64,000 nucleotides of DNA from Flavobacterium cyclinae (GTDB lineage: Bacteria > Bacteroidota > Bacteroidia > Flavobacteriales > Flavobacteriaceae): assembly GCF_021172145.1 (NCBI RefSeq), contig NZ_CP089095.1, positions 248,001 through 312,000 on the forward strand. The letters run 5' to 3'. The notes beneath the pieces were generated by a model. The model saw only the letters and a program-made list of their open reading frames with translations. It ran no database searches and was not told the origin of the DNA. Position 1 is the stretch's first letter, and each line of letters opens with the position of its first letter. Made by a program: the position numbers and the translations under genes. Positions 35,122 to 43,318 of the stretch are shown here, one piece after another.

Positions 35122-36336
35122 ATGATTTTAGAAATGAAAGTCCCTTCTCCAGGGGAATCGATTAAAGAGGTAGAAATTGCTACTTGGTTAGTAAAAAATG
35201 GTGATTATGTAGAAAAAGACCAAGCAATTGCTGAGGTTGATTCAGATAAAGCAACATTAGAATTACCAGCTGAAGCAAGTGGAATCATTACATTAAAAGC
35301 AGAAGAAGGTGATGCAGTTGCGGTTGGTGCTGTAGTTTGTTTAATCGATACAGCTGCGGCTAAACCAGAAGGTGGTGCTCCCGAAGCTTCGGAACCAGCT
35401 AAAGAAGAAGTAAAAGCAGTTGAAGCTCCAAAAGCAGCTCCAGTAGCAGAAAAAACATATGCAACTCAAGCGCCATCTCCGGCAGCTAGAAAAATATTAG
35501 AAGAAAAAAACATCGAGCCATCTGCAATTGTAGGGACTGGTAAAGGTGGAAGAATAACTAAAGATGATGCTGTTAATGCAGTACCATCAATGGGAACTCC
35601 AACAGGAGGAAATCGCGGAACAGAAAGAACAAAACTTTCTATGTTACGTAGAAAAGTAGCTGAGCGTTTAGTTGCTGCTAAAAACGAAACTGCGATGTTG
35701 ACTACTTTCAATGAAGTAGACATGTCAGCAATTTATGCTATTCGTGATCAATATAAAGAAGAATTCAAAGCGAAACATGGTTTAGGATTAGGCTTCATGT
35801 CGTTCTTTACTAAAGCGGTAACTCGTGCTTTACAATTGTATCCTGATGTAAACTCTATGATTGATGGTCAAGAGAAAATTTCTTATGACTTCTGTGATAT
35901 TTCAGTAGCGGTTTCAGGTCCAAAAGGATTAATGGTTCCAGTAATGAGAAATGCAGAAACATTATCTTTCAGAGGTGTTGAAGCTGAAATCAAAAGATTA
36001 GCTTTAAGAGCTCGTGACGGACAAATCACTGTAGACGAAATGACAGGTGGAACATTCACAATTTCTAATGGTGGTGTTTTTGGAAGTATGTTATCTACAC
36101 CAATTATCAATCCTCCACAATCTGGTATCTTAGGAATGCACAATGTAGTAGATAGAGCTATCGTTAAAAATGGTCAAATCGTAATTGCTCCAGTAATGTA
36201 CGTTGCCTTATCATATGACCACAGAATCATCGACGGACGTGAGTCAGTTGGTTTCTTAGTAGCGGTTAAAGAAGCATTAGAAAACCCAGCAGAAATTTTA
36301 ATGGGTGGTAATGTGAAAAAAGCGTTAGAATTATAA
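35122..36336 (+). CDS. sucB: Dihydrolipoyllysine-residue succinyltransferase (2-oxoglutarate dehydrogenase E2)
   Basis: The 404-residue protein forms the core of the 2-oxoglutarate dehydrogenase complex. It has an N-terminal lipoyl domain with the lipoylated Lys43 in VDSDKATLEL, a flexible Ala/Pro/Glu-rich linker (about 80-112), a peripheral-subunit-binding domain (SPAARKILEEKNIEPSAIVG...GRITKDDAV), and the C-terminal catalytic domain with SYDHRIIDGRE containing the active-site His. It follows sucA by 79 bp without a terminator, so the two share the promoter at 32224. A strong terminator lies downstream. Confidence 0.98.
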   Translation: MILEMKVPSPGESIKEVEIATWLVKNGDYVEKDQAIAEVDSDKATLELPAEASGIITLKAEEGDAVAVGAVVCLIDTAAAKPEGGAPEASEPAKEEVKAVEAPKAAPVAEKTYATQAPSPAARKILEEKNIEPSAIVGTGKGGRITKDDAVNAVPSMGTPTGGNRGTERTKLSMLRRKVAERLVAAKNETAMLTTFNEVDMSAIYAIRDQYKEEFKAKHGLGLGFMSFFTKAVTRALQLYPDVNSMIDGQEKISYDFCDISVAVSGPKGLMVPVMRNAETLSFRGVEAEIKRLALRARDGQITVDEMTGGTFTISNGGVFGSMLSTPIINPPQSGILGMHNVVDRAIVKNGQIVIAPVMYVALSYDHRIIDGRESVGFLVAVKEALENPAEILMGGNVKKALEL

Positions 36337-36377
36337 ATGACTTTTTCAATCTGAATTTGTTTCAGATTCTAAATAAC

Positions 36378-36411
36378 AAAATCCCAAATTCTTTCGAGTT
36401 TGGGATTTTTT
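36378..36411 (+). terminator. Rho-independent terminator after sucB
   Basis: Arms 36378-36391 and 36396-36409 (core AAAATCCCAAA and TTTGGGATTTT, one G-T pair inside), TTTC loop, T run to 36411. Confidence 0.85.
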
Positions 36412-36454
36412 CTTTGCGAACTTTGTGTAAATCTTATGCGTCTTTGCGGTTAAA
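36412..36454. repeat. Low-complexity CTTTGCG-type spacer
   Basis: Variants CTTTGCG, CTTTGTG, CTTATGCG, CTTTGCGG recur at irregular 9-12 bp steps between the sucB terminator and the end of the minus-strand gene at 36455. A similar CTTTG-rich string appears at 54945-54975. From memory this word family is common in flavobacterial intergenic DNA. Confidence 0.45.
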
Positions 36455-36892
36455 TCACATCAAATACAAGCAATGATTGCTGTAATCAATGATTGCTTTC
36501 CCTTTTAATAGTATATCAGCACCAATGATCCCATCTACGGGTTTGGTTTTATGATGCGTCAAAGCGTCATTTACATGACTCATGTCGAAAACAATTAAAT
36601 GAAAATGGTTGTTTTTCCACCTTCCTAATTGAATTTCATTGTTTTTTGCTAGTTGTGTATCAATCCCAGTTGCGCCAGCTCCAGCAGCTTTTGTTTCTGA
36701 AAACTGAGCATCTAATTTAAAATAGTCAATACTTTCAAAACCTACACAACTATTGCTAGCACCTGTATCTAAAATAAAGTTACCCTTCACGCCATTTATC
36801 TTTCCTTTGATTAATAAATGTTGTGTTTTAAGCACTGTGAATTTTATCTTTTTATATTTTTTACCTTTTAAAAAGTCTTGTAAATCTTCCAT
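36455..36892 (-). CDS. Retropepsin-like aspartic protease family protein
   Basis: The 145-residue protein contains the single-lobe aspartic protease core: FILDTGASNSCVG with catalytic Asp42-Thr-Gly, and a later hydrophobic-Gly stretch (KPVDGIIGADILLKGKAIIDY) equivalent to the second family motif. Like retroviral proteases it would need to dimerise. No signal peptide or membrane segment is visible, so it is probably cytoplasmic. Many Bacteroidota carry such small stand-alone proteins with unknown substrates. It diverges from the TatD gene over a 91-bp gap containing heptamer repeats and a promoter box. Confidence 0.85.
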   Translation of the reverse strand: MEDLQDFLKGKKYKKIKFTVLKTQHLLIKGKINGVKGNFILDTGASNSCVGFESIDYFKLDAQFSETKAAGAGATGIDTQLAKNNEIQLGRWKNNHFHLIVFDMSHVNDALTHHKTKPVDGIIGADILLKGKAIIDYSNHCLYLM

Positions 36893-36911
36893 ACTTCAAA
36901 AATAAACTAAA

Positions 36912-36981
36912 ATTTATGATTTATGATTAACGATTTTAGATTTCAGAATATAACTTTGCACAATAAACAATAAACAATAAA
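36912..36981 (+). repeat. Heptamer-phased spacer running through the tatD-like promoter
   Basis: Ten consecutive 7-nt units occupy this stretch in one phase: ATTTATG (36912 and 36919), ATTAACG, ATTTTAG, ATTTCAG, AATATAA, CTTTGCA, then CAATAAA three times (36961-36981). The -7 box at 36951-36958 lies inside the same phase. The block ends 2 bp before the TTG start. Confidence 0.7.
36951..36958 (+). promoter_or_regulatory. Promoter -7 box for the TatD-family gene
   Basis: TAACTTTG followed by CA is a perfect TAnnTTTG box, 25 bp before the TTG start at 36984. Confidence 0.6.
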
Positions 36982-36983
36982 CC

Positions 36984-37751
36984 TTGAACTTAACCGATAC
37001 ACACACGCATTTATATTCTGAAGAATTTGATGAAGATAGAAATGAAATGATGCAACGAGCAATCAATTCAGGAGTTTCACGTTTTTTTGTGCCTTCAATC
37101 GATTCTAATTATACAACTAAAATGTATGATTTGGAAAAACAGTATCCTGAAAATGTGTTTTTGATGATGGGTTTGCATCCAACTTATGTAAAGGAAAATT
37201 ATTTGGAGGAATTGGCTCATGTAGAAAAAGAGTTGGCATCTAAAAAGTTTTATGCAGTAGGAGAAATTGGGATTGATTTGTATTGGGACAAAACTTATTT
37301 AAAAGAACAACAACATGCTTTTAAACATCAAATTCAGTTAGCAAAAAAATATAATTTAGGAATCAATATTCATTGTCGTGATGCTTTTGATGAAGTTTTC
37401 GAAGTTTTAGAAAGTGAAAAAGCAGCTGATTTATTTGGGATTTTTCATTGTTTTACGGGTGATTTGGGTCAAGCCCAAAGAGCGATTTCATTAGGAATGA
37501 AATTAGGAATCGGAGGAGTAGCTACTTTCAAAAACGGAAAAATTGACCAATTTTTGAACGAGATTGATTTACAACATATTGTTTTAGAAACAGATTCGCC
37601 ATATTTAGCTCCTGTTCCTTATCGCGGAAAGCGAAATGAAAGTAGTTATACTTTGTTGGTTGCCCAAAAGTTAGCTGAAATTTATCAGTTGCCTATTGAA
37701 GAAATTGCAAGAATAACTACTGAAAATTCAAAACAAATTTTTGGAATTTAA
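36984..37751 (+). CDS. TatD-family metal-dependent hydrolase
   Basis: The 255-residue TIM-barrel protein belongs to the TatD DNase family (3'-5' exonuclease/metal-dependent hydrolase). It has the metal ligands DTHTHLY (His7, His9), GEIGIDLYWD, HCRDAFDE, FHCFTG and ETDSPYLAP. The start is TTG at 36984, directly preceded in frame by a stop three codons upstream; the first ATG inside comes after the first metal-binding motif, so it cannot be the start. The true initiation codon is therefore non-ATG. The acyltransferase and asparaginase genes follow on the same strand. Confidence 0.94.
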   Translation: MNLTDTHTHLYSEEFDEDRNEMMQRAINSGVSRFFVPSIDSNYTTKMYDLEKQYPENVFLMMGLHPTYVKENYLEELAHVEKELASKKFYAVGEIGIDLYWDKTYLKEQQHAFKHQIQLAKKYNLGINIHCRDAFDEVFEVLESEKAADLFGIFHCFTGDLGQAQRAISLGMKLGIGGVATFKNGKIDQFLNEIDLQHIVLETDSPYLAPVPYRGKRNESSYTLLVAQKLAEIYQLPIEEIARITTENSKQIFGI

Positions 37752-37813
37752 TCTAAAATAAAGCTTCATTTCATAAAATTTTTGTTCTTTTGTGAATTGT
37801 TTTTAAAATACAT

Positions 37814-38953
37814 ATGACAAAATTCGATTCTATTCGCCCTTATTATGATTCTGAAGTTAACGAAGCTTTAAAGTCTTTGTTGCATCATCCTATGATGAAG
37901 GCTATGATGGATTTTACGTTTCCAGAATTAGAAGATGAAGTTTGGAAAGAGCAATTAAGTAGAACCCATTCTATTCGCGATTTCCAAGTCAATTTTGTGT
38001 ATCAATCCATACAAAGAGTTTTAGAAAGAAGTTCGGAAGGACTTACCACATCGGGCTTTGATAAATTAGAACCTAATACATCTTATCTTTTTATTTCTAA
38101 CCATCGCGATATTATTTTAGATACATCTCTTCTTAATGTTTCCTTAATTGATCATGGGTTAGTTATGACGGCATCTGCTATTGGAGATAACTTGGTACAA
38201 AAAGATTTTCTATTAAAATTATCGAAATTAAATCGAAATTTCTTAGTTCAAAGAGGATTATCACCAAGAGAATTATTGCAAAGCTCAAAATTGATGTCGG
38301 AATACATGTATCATTTGTTGTCAAAAGAAAATCGTTCTGTTTGGATTGCCCAAAGAGAAGGAAGAACAAAAGATGGAAATGATGCCACTCATCAAGGAGT
38401 TTTAAAAATGATTGCAATGGCATCAGATGAAGCTAATTGTATGAGTTTTTTCAAAAAAATAAAAATCGTTCCGGTTTCTATTTCGTATGAATACGATCCT
38501 ACAGATGCTTTAAAAATGCCTCAATTAATTGCGCTTTCTAAAGATGAAGTCTATATCAAGGAAAAAAACGAAGATTTTATTACTTTATTAAGCGGTATCA
38601 TTGGTCAAAAAAAACGTATTCACATCCATGTGGGTGATGTTTTAGAAAAAGAATATGATAAAATAGTATCAGAAAACGATAATAACAACAAACAAATTCA
38701 AGCTTTGGCACAAGTAATTGACGATTCTATTTTGCAATCGTATAAATTATGGCCAACGAATTTTATCGCTTATGATATATTATACAAGACAACTCGATTT
38801 GAGCATTTGTATAATGAAAAAGAGCGTCAATTGTTTGAAAGAAGATTAGAAATGCGAATTGATGCCGATAATGAAACCATGAGAGAAGGTTTCTTGGCCA
38901 TGTATGCTAATCCGGTAGTAAACAAATTGAAATATACCAATGACATCTCATAA
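37814..38953 (+). CDS. PlsC-like 1-acylglycerol-3-phosphate acyltransferase family protein
   Basis: The 379-residue protein has a glycerolipid acyltransferase core. The catalytic block is YLFISNHRDIILDTSLL (His97, Arg98, Asp99; Asp103), a variant of the HX4D motif with the second Asp one residue later. The substrate-binding block VWIAQREGRTKDGND corresponds to the FPEGTRS-type motif. There is no obvious membrane-spanning segment. From memory the NHRDI form is the norm in a Bacteroidota subgroup, so I regard it as active. It overlaps the asparaginase gene by 14 bp and is presumably translated with it. Substrate is not defined. Confidence 0.85.
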   Translation: MTKFDSIRPYYDSEVNEALKSLLHHPMMKAMMDFTFPELEDEVWKEQLSRTHSIRDFQVNFVYQSIQRVLERSSEGLTTSGFDKLEPNTSYLFISNHRDIILDTSLLNVSLIDHGLVMTASAIGDNLVQKDFLLKLSKLNRNFLVQRGLSPRELLQSSKLMSEYMYHLLSKENRSVWIAQREGRTKDGNDATHQGVLKMIAMASDEANCMSFFKKIKIVPVSISYEYDPTDALKMPQLIALSKDEVYIKEKNEDFITLLSGIIGQKKRIHIHVGDVLEKEYDKIVSENDNNNKQIQALAQVIDDSILQSYKLWPTNFIAYDILYKTTRFEHLYNEKERQLFERRLEMRIDADNETMREGFLAMYANPVVNKLKYTNDIS

Positions 38954-39971
38954 ACCAAAAATACTTTTAATTTACACCGGTGGAACCATCGGAATGGTAA
39001 AAGATTTTGAAACAGGAGCTTTGAAGGCTTTTGATTTTAACGAGTTGTTAAGCAGAATTCCCGAATTACATTTATTAGATTGCCAAATTGAAACAACTTC
39101 TTTTGATGTTCCCATTGATTCATCAAACATGAATATTTCGAATTGGCAAAAGATGGCCAAAATTATAGAAGCAAACTATGTTAAATTTGATGGATTTGTT
39201 GTGCTTCATGGTTCAGATACCATGTCATATAGTGCTTCGGCATTAAGTTTTATGTTAGAAGACTTGGCAAAACCAGTAATTTTCACAGGTTCGCAATTGC
39301 CTATTGGTGATTTAAGAACCGATGCAAAAGAAAACTTAATTACGGCAATTCAAGTTGCTTCGCTTCAAGAAAACAAAAAACCCGTGATTCAGGAAGTATG
39401 TTTGTATTTTGAATACAAATTATACAGAGGAAATAGAACTACAAAAATAAGTGCCGAACATTTTAATGCTTTTACATCACCTAATTTTCCTGAACTAGCA
39501 GAATCTGGTGTGCATTTGAAAGTAAATTATGACGTTATTCTGAAGCAGAAAGCAAATAAAAAACTAAAAGTTCATACGGATTTTGATGATAACGTTGCTA
39601 TTTTAAAGATTTTTCCTGGAATAAATGCTTCTGTTTTAAATGCGTTTTTTGCAATACCTAACTTAAAAGGAATTGTTTTAGAAACCTATGGTTCAGGAAA
39701 TGCACCGACAGAAGCGTGGTTTGTTTCCATATTAGAAAAGGCAATACATAATAAAATTCATATTATTAACGTTACTCAATGTAGTGGAGGTAGTGTTTCT
39801 ATGGGAAGTTATGAGACCAGTACCCAATTAAAAAACATAGGCGTAATTTCAGGGAAAGATATTACTACAGAAGCAGCCATCACGAAATTAATGTATTTAT
39901 TAGGTCAAAAAGTGTCAAATAATGTATTTAAGACTGTTTTTGAAACCGGAATACGTGGAGAAATGTTGTAA
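38940..39971 (+). CDS. ansA: Type I (cytoplasmic) L-asparaginase
   Basis: The 343-residue enzyme hydrolyses asparagine to aspartate and ammonia. The first Thr motif is IYTGGTIGM (nucleophile Thr16 in the GGT segment). The second motif reads VLHGSDTMSYSASALSFML, with Ser92 where most asparaginases have Thr in GTDTM, and Asp93. A conserved Lys follows in RTDAKENL. There is no signal peptide, so it is cytoplasmic. It overlaps the acyltransferase gene by 14 bp. The Ser form is, as I recall, common in Bacteroidota, so it is probably functional. Confidence 0.93.
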   Translation: MTSHKPKILLIYTGGTIGMVKDFETGALKAFDFNELLSRIPELHLLDCQIETTSFDVPIDSSNMNISNWQKMAKIIEANYVKFDGFVVLHGSDTMSYSASALSFMLEDLAKPVIFTGSQLPIGDLRTDAKENLITAIQVASLQENKKPVIQEVCLYFEYKLYRGNRTTKISAEHFNAFTSPNFPELAESGVHLKVNYDVILKQKANKKLKVHTDFDDNVAILKIFPGINASVLNAFFAIPNLKGIVLETYGSGNAPTEAWFVSILEKAIHNKIHIINVTQCSGGSVSMGSYETSTQLKNIGVISGKDITTEAAITKLMYLLGQKVSNNVFKTVFETGIRGEML

Positions 39972-40046
39972 AAATAACATATAAAATTTTTATACATGAG
40001 ATTTTTTACGTTATTTAGCACCTTTAAAATCGAGTATTGTTTCGAT

Positions 40047-40134
40047 AGAGAGGTGGCCGAGTGGTCGAAGGCGCACGCCTGGAAAGTGTGTTCCCGACAA
40101 AATCGGGACGAGGGTTCGAATCCCTTCCTCTCTG
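40047..40134 (+). tRNA. tRNA-Ser (anticodon GGA)
   Basis: The cloverleaf is complete. Acceptor arms AGAGAGG (40047-40053) and CCTCTCT (40127-40133), discriminator G at 40134. D-arm around GGCCGAGTGGTCGAAGGC. Anticodon stem CACGC/GTGTG around loop CTGGAAA with GGA at 40081-40083, reading UCC and UCU. Long class II variable arm with stem CCCGA/TCGGG. T-loop TTCGAAT. The 3' CCA is not encoded (next bases CAG), so it must be added enzymatically. It stands alone, 75 bp after the asparaginase stop. Confidence 0.97.
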
Positions 40135-40217
40135 CAGAAGGATATTAATTTTAAAATTTAATAAATATTTTTATATCTTTAAACCCAATTAACTAATTAA
40201 ATTTAAGAACAAAAGCG

Positions 40218-41027
40218 ATGAAAAGATTATTTTCTATTTTAGCAATCACAGGGCTTATGACTTTTGGAAATGTTCAAGCTCAAGATTCAACTCAAGCAGC
40301 AGCTCCTGCAACAGAACAAGTAGCTGATACAACTGCAACTGAAGTAACTAATGATGAAGCAACTGCAACAACAGATGAAGCAGTAGCAGAGGAAGTTACT
40401 TTTACACAAGGAATGAAAAAACGTTTTATTGAAGGTGGTCCTGCTTTCATGGGAATTGTATTAATCTGTTTAATTTTAGGTTTAGCAATTGCAATTGAAA
40501 GAATCATTTACTTAAACTTATCTTCAACAAATTCTAAAAAATTAATTAGTGAAGTTGAAAGCGCATTAAATTCAGGTGGTGTTGAAGCTGCAAAAGAAGT
40601 AGCAAGAAACACTGCTGGACCAGTAGCTTCAATCTTTTATCAAGGTTTAGACCGTTATTCTCATGGTTTAGATTCAGCTGAAAAATCTATCGTTGCTTAT
40701 GGTGGTGTTCAAATGGGTCAATTAGAGAAAAACGTATCTTGGATTTCTTTATTTATCGCTTTAGCACCGATGTTAGGTTTCATGGGAACAGTTATTGGTA
40801 TGATTGAAGCGTTTGACCAAATCCAATCTGCAGGATCTATGGAGCCATCTTTAGTTGCTGGAGGTATTAAAGTAGCGTTATTAACAACAGTATTCGGTCT
40901 TATCGTTGCTATTATCTTACAAATTTTCTATAACTATATCACTGCAAAAATCGATTCTATCGTTAATGATATGGAAGATGCTTCTATCAGCTTAGTTGAT
41001 ATGTTGTCTGATTACAGTAAAAAATAA
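40218..41027 (+). CDS. exbB: ExbB/MotA/TolQ proton-channel family protein
   Basis: This is the proton-channel component that powers TonB-dependent transport. The 269-residue protein has a signal-like N-terminus (about 1-21, ending NVQAQ), then an Asp/Thr/Glu/Ala-rich periplasmic stretch (about 22-65) longer than in E. coli ExbB. Three transmembrane segments follow: about 75-95 (MGIVLICLILGLAIAIERII), about 174-195 (WISLFIALAPMLGFMGTVIGMI) and about 215-237 (GGIKVALLTTVFGLIVAIIL), with the family motif GFMGTVIGMIEAFDQI. Genes for a four-helix protein and two ExbD proteins follow, so a complete energising unit is encoded, except TonB. Confidence 0.93.
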   Translation: MKRLFSILAITGLMTFGNVQAQDSTQAAAPATEQVADTTATEVTNDEATATTDEAVAEEVTFTQGMKKRFIEGGPAFMGIVLICLILGLAIAIERIIYLNLSSTNSKKLISEVESALNSGGVEAAKEVARNTAGPVASIFYQGLDRYSHGLDSAEKSIVAYGGVQMGQLEKNVSWISLFIALAPMLGFMGTVIGMIEAFDQIQSAGSMEPSLVAGGIKVALLTTVFGLIVAIILQIFYNYITAKIDSIVNDMEDASISLVDMLSDYSKK

Positions 41028-41047
41028 TTAATAAATATATAACTGTT

Positions 41048-41473
41048 ATGAATTTACACAAAGTAACAAAAATAGCAGCTATTGTAATTTCAATATTAAG
41101 TTTAGTTGCCTTAGGAGGCTTAATGGCTACAAGTGATAGCGAAGACAATAGTTGGATTTCTCCTCTTATATATTTATCTTATGTAATTCTACTTGCTTGT
41201 GTAGTAGTAGTTTTAATTTATGTATTTAAGAACTTATTCTCTAACAAAGAGAATTTAAAGAAAACATTAATATCTGTTGGATTATTTTTAGGGGTAGTAA
41301 TTGTTTCTTTCATCTTAGCTGATGGATCTGAAATTAAATCTTCTTCAAATGAAGTTATTGCTTCTGAAAGTACTTCAAAATGGGTTAGTACAGGTTTAAA
41401 TACGTTCTATTTATTAGCAGTTGCTGCAATTGGAACAATGGTTTGGACTGGTTTTAATAAAATTAAAAAATAA
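41048..41473 (+). CDS. Four-helix membrane protein between exbB and exbD
   Basis: This 141-residue protein has four predicted membrane segments: about 8-27 (KIAAIVISILSLVALGGLM), 38-58 (ISPLIYLSYVILLACVVVVLI), 75-92 (ISVGLFLGVVIVSFILAD) and 117-134 (LNTFYLLAVAAIGTMVW). It carries no catalytic motif. It lies 20 bp after exbB and 2 bp before the first exbD, so it is probably a co-translated partner. I recall it as a conserved companion in this cluster in flavobacteria, but its role is unknown. Confidence 0.75.
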   Translation: MNLHKVTKIAAIVISILSLVALGGLMATSDSEDNSWISPLIYLSYVILLACVVVVLIYVFKNLFSNKENLKKTLISVGLFLGVVIVSFILADGSEIKSSSNEVIASESTSKWVSTGLNTFYLLAVAAIGTMVWTGFNKIKK

Positions 41474-41475
41474 TT

Positions 41476-42090
41476 ATGGCTAGAAAAGGAAGAGGTTTAC
41501 CACCAGAGGTAAATGCCGGTTCTATGGCAGACATTGCTTTCTTACTTTTGATTTTCTTCTTGGTAACTACTACTATTGGTGTTGATCAAGGGATTAACAG
41601 ACTCTTGCCTCGTTGGGAAGAAAACCCACCTGTTCCGCCAATTAATGATAGAAATATATTAACAGTTTTAGTTAACAAAGACAATCAACTTCTTGTTGAA
41701 GAGAAGCTAGTTGAACTTTCAGACTTAAGACAAACTGCTATTGAATTTCTTGAAAATAATGGAAAAGGAACTTGTTCATATTGTAATGGAAAAGGTGACC
41801 CAAATTCTTCAGATAGTCCTGAAGATGCGGTTATCTCATTAAATAATGATGGGCAAACTTCTTACGAAACTTATATTGCGGTACAAAATGAATTAGTAGC
41901 TGCTTATAATTTCCTTAGAGATAGAGAATGTAAGAAACGTTATGGAATGTCTTTCACTGAAATGGAATACATATATAATGATCCTGCTTCTAAAGCTACA
42001 GATGGATTAGTGGAAGAGTTAGAGCCAAAGGTTAAAAAAATTCAAGAATTGTTTCCTATGAGACTTTCTGAAGCAGAACCAAAAAAATAA
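41476..42090 (+). CDS. exbD: ExbD/TolR-family protein with cysteine-bearing insert
   Basis: The protein has 204 residues, compared with about 140 for E. coli ExbD. It has the ExbD N-terminal signature (MADIAFLLLIFFLVTTTI) with the transmembrane Asp in MADIAF. A periplasmic domain follows, interrupted by a stretch including GTCSYCNGKGDPNSSD (Cys100 and Cys103) and another Cys near 154 in DRECKKRYG. The CxxCxGxG arrangement resembles half of a DnaJ-type zinc site, though only one pair is present. From memory this insert is shared by other Flavobacteriaceae. It follows the four-helix protein by 2 bp, and a second ExbD follows. Confidence 0.88.
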   Translation: MARKGRGLPPEVNAGSMADIAFLLLIFFLVTTTIGVDQGINRLLPRWEENPPVPPINDRNILTVLVNKDNQLLVEEKLVELSDLRQTAIEFLENNGKGTCSYCNGKGDPNSSDSPEDAVISLNNDGQTSYETYIAVQNELVAAYNFLRDRECKKRYGMSFTEMEYIYNDPASKATDGLVEELEPKVKKIQELFPMRLSEAEPKK

Positions 42091-42111
42091 TTAATATAAT
42101 ATTTATAAAGT

Positions 42112-42585
42112 ATGTCTAAATTTAAAAAGAAAAAATCGGGTAGTCTTCCTGCTATTTCAACTGCATCTTTACCAGATATTGTATTTATGCTTTTGTTCTT
42201 CTTCATGACGGCTACTACTATGAAAGATAGCGATTTGAAAATTGAAAACACTTTACCAAAAGCAAATCAAACAGCTAAATTGCATAAAAAACAATACGTA
42301 ATGTATGTTTATGCAGGTAAACCAAGTGAAAGATATCGAAATACTTTAGGTGCATCGGATCGTATTCAATTAGCAGATAGAATGTCTTCTCCAGCGGATA
42401 TCAAAAACTTTGTTATTTCGGAGCGAGCACAACGTAATTCTGAAGACGAGAAGTATTTAACAGCCTCATTAAAAATTGACAAGAATGTTAAGATGGGATT
42501 GGTAAGTGCAATTAAATTAGAGTTGCGTAAGGTTAATCAGTTAAAAGTAAACTATACTACTACTCAAGGTAATCCTGTGGATTAG
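42112..42585 (+). CDS. exbD: Second ExbD/TolR-family protein
   Basis: The 157-residue protein has a short cytoplasmic basic N-terminus (MSKFKKKKSG), then TASLPDIVFMLLFFFMTATTM with the conserved Asp in LPDIVF, followed by a periplasmic domain (YVMYVYAGKPSERYRNTLG). It lacks the Cys insert of the first ExbD. It is 21 bp after it, so the cluster reads ExbB-4TM-ExbD-ExbD. Two different ExbD proteins could form a mixed dimer in the channel, which is inference. A terminator follows the stop codon. Confidence 0.92.
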   Translation: MSKFKKKKSGSLPAISTASLPDIVFMLLFFFMTATTMKDSDLKIENTLPKANQTAKLHKKQYVMYVYAGKPSERYRNTLGASDRIQLADRMSSPADIKNFVISERAQRNSEDEKYLTASLKIDKNVKMGLVSAIKLELRKVNQLKVNYTTTQGNPVD

Positions 42586-42609
42586 TATAATTTTATATTT
42601 TAAAAAAAA

Positions 42610-42634
42610 GGTACGCTCTCGCGTGCCTTTTTTT
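42610..42634 (+). terminator. Rho-independent terminator after the exbB/exbD cluster
   Basis: GGTACGC and GCGTGCC (one G-T pair), loop TCTC, followed by seven T residues, 25 bp after the exbD stop. It separates the cluster from the porin-like gene at 42656. Confidence 0.85.
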
Positions 42635-42655
42635 ATTATTTTTATAAAAAAAACA

Positions 42656-43318
42656 ATGCGTTTATCGGTTTCTCTATTTTTACTCTTTTTATCAGTATGT
42701 GGATTTGCACAAACTGAAAATAAAACCGTAGTGGTTGATTCTTTATTTAGAGAAGATCAATTTTATATTTCTATATCGTATAATTTTCTTCAAAAGACTC
42801 CCGATAATTTTAGTCAATATTCATTTTCTACAGGATTGTCTGCTGGTTTTTTAAGAGATTTTCCTATTTCAAAAAACAGACAATGGGCAATTGCACCAGG
42901 TATTGGCTATTCCTTTAATGATTTAAAACAAAACATTTACTTATCAGCTATTTCTGATGATCCTAATTTTCAATTGGTAAGTAGTAGAATTGTACTTCAT
43001 TATATTGATTTACCCTTAGAAATTCGTTGGCGAAATGCAACACCTCAAAGTCATAAATTTTGGAGGATTTACGCTGGTTTTATGGCAAGTTATCTTCTAG
43101 ATGGATCATTTCAATATGATGGTGATTTAGGTTCTGGAAAAGAAAATATAAAAGATGTTTTAAATACGTTTCAATATGCAACGTATTTGACTTTTGGATT
43201 TAATACTTGGAATGCTTATATTCATTATGGTTTAAATCCATTTTTTGATAAAAATAAAACAGGTACTGAAAATGAAATGACCACTTTAAAGGTTGGTTTG
43301 ATGTTTTATATTTTATAA
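42656..43318 (+). CDS. Porin-family outer-membrane beta-barrel protein
   Basis: With start at 42656 the protein has 220 residues: MRLSVSLFLLFLSVCGFAQ is a clean signal peptide. An upstream ATG at 42623 lies in the terminator's T run and adds 11 non-signal residues, so it is rejected. The mature part has alternating strands (FYISISYNFL, GLSAGFLRDFPI, AIAPGIGYSF, YIDLPLEIRWRN, YLTFGFNTWNAYIHYGL), typical of PorT/OmpA-barrel-like proteins. It follows the exbD terminator, so expression may be weak read-through or from an unseen promoter. It converges with the PAP2-like gene, their ends overlapping by 6 bp. Confidence 0.82.
   Translation: MRLSVSLFLLFLSVCGFAQTENKTVVVDSLFREDQFYISISYNFLQKTPDNFSQYSFSTGLSAGFLRDFPISKNRQWAIAPGIGYSFNDLKQNIYLSAISDDPNFQLVSSRIVLHYIDLPLEIRWRNATPQSHKFWRIYAGFMASYLLDGSFQYDGDLGSGKENIKDVLNTFQYATYLTFGFNTWNAYIHYGLNPFFDKNKTGTENEMTTLKVGLMFYIL

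Noticed and set aside
40091..40109. Terminator-like stem CCCGA/TCGGG near the asparaginase gene
   Set aside because: It is the long variable arm of tRNA-Ser.
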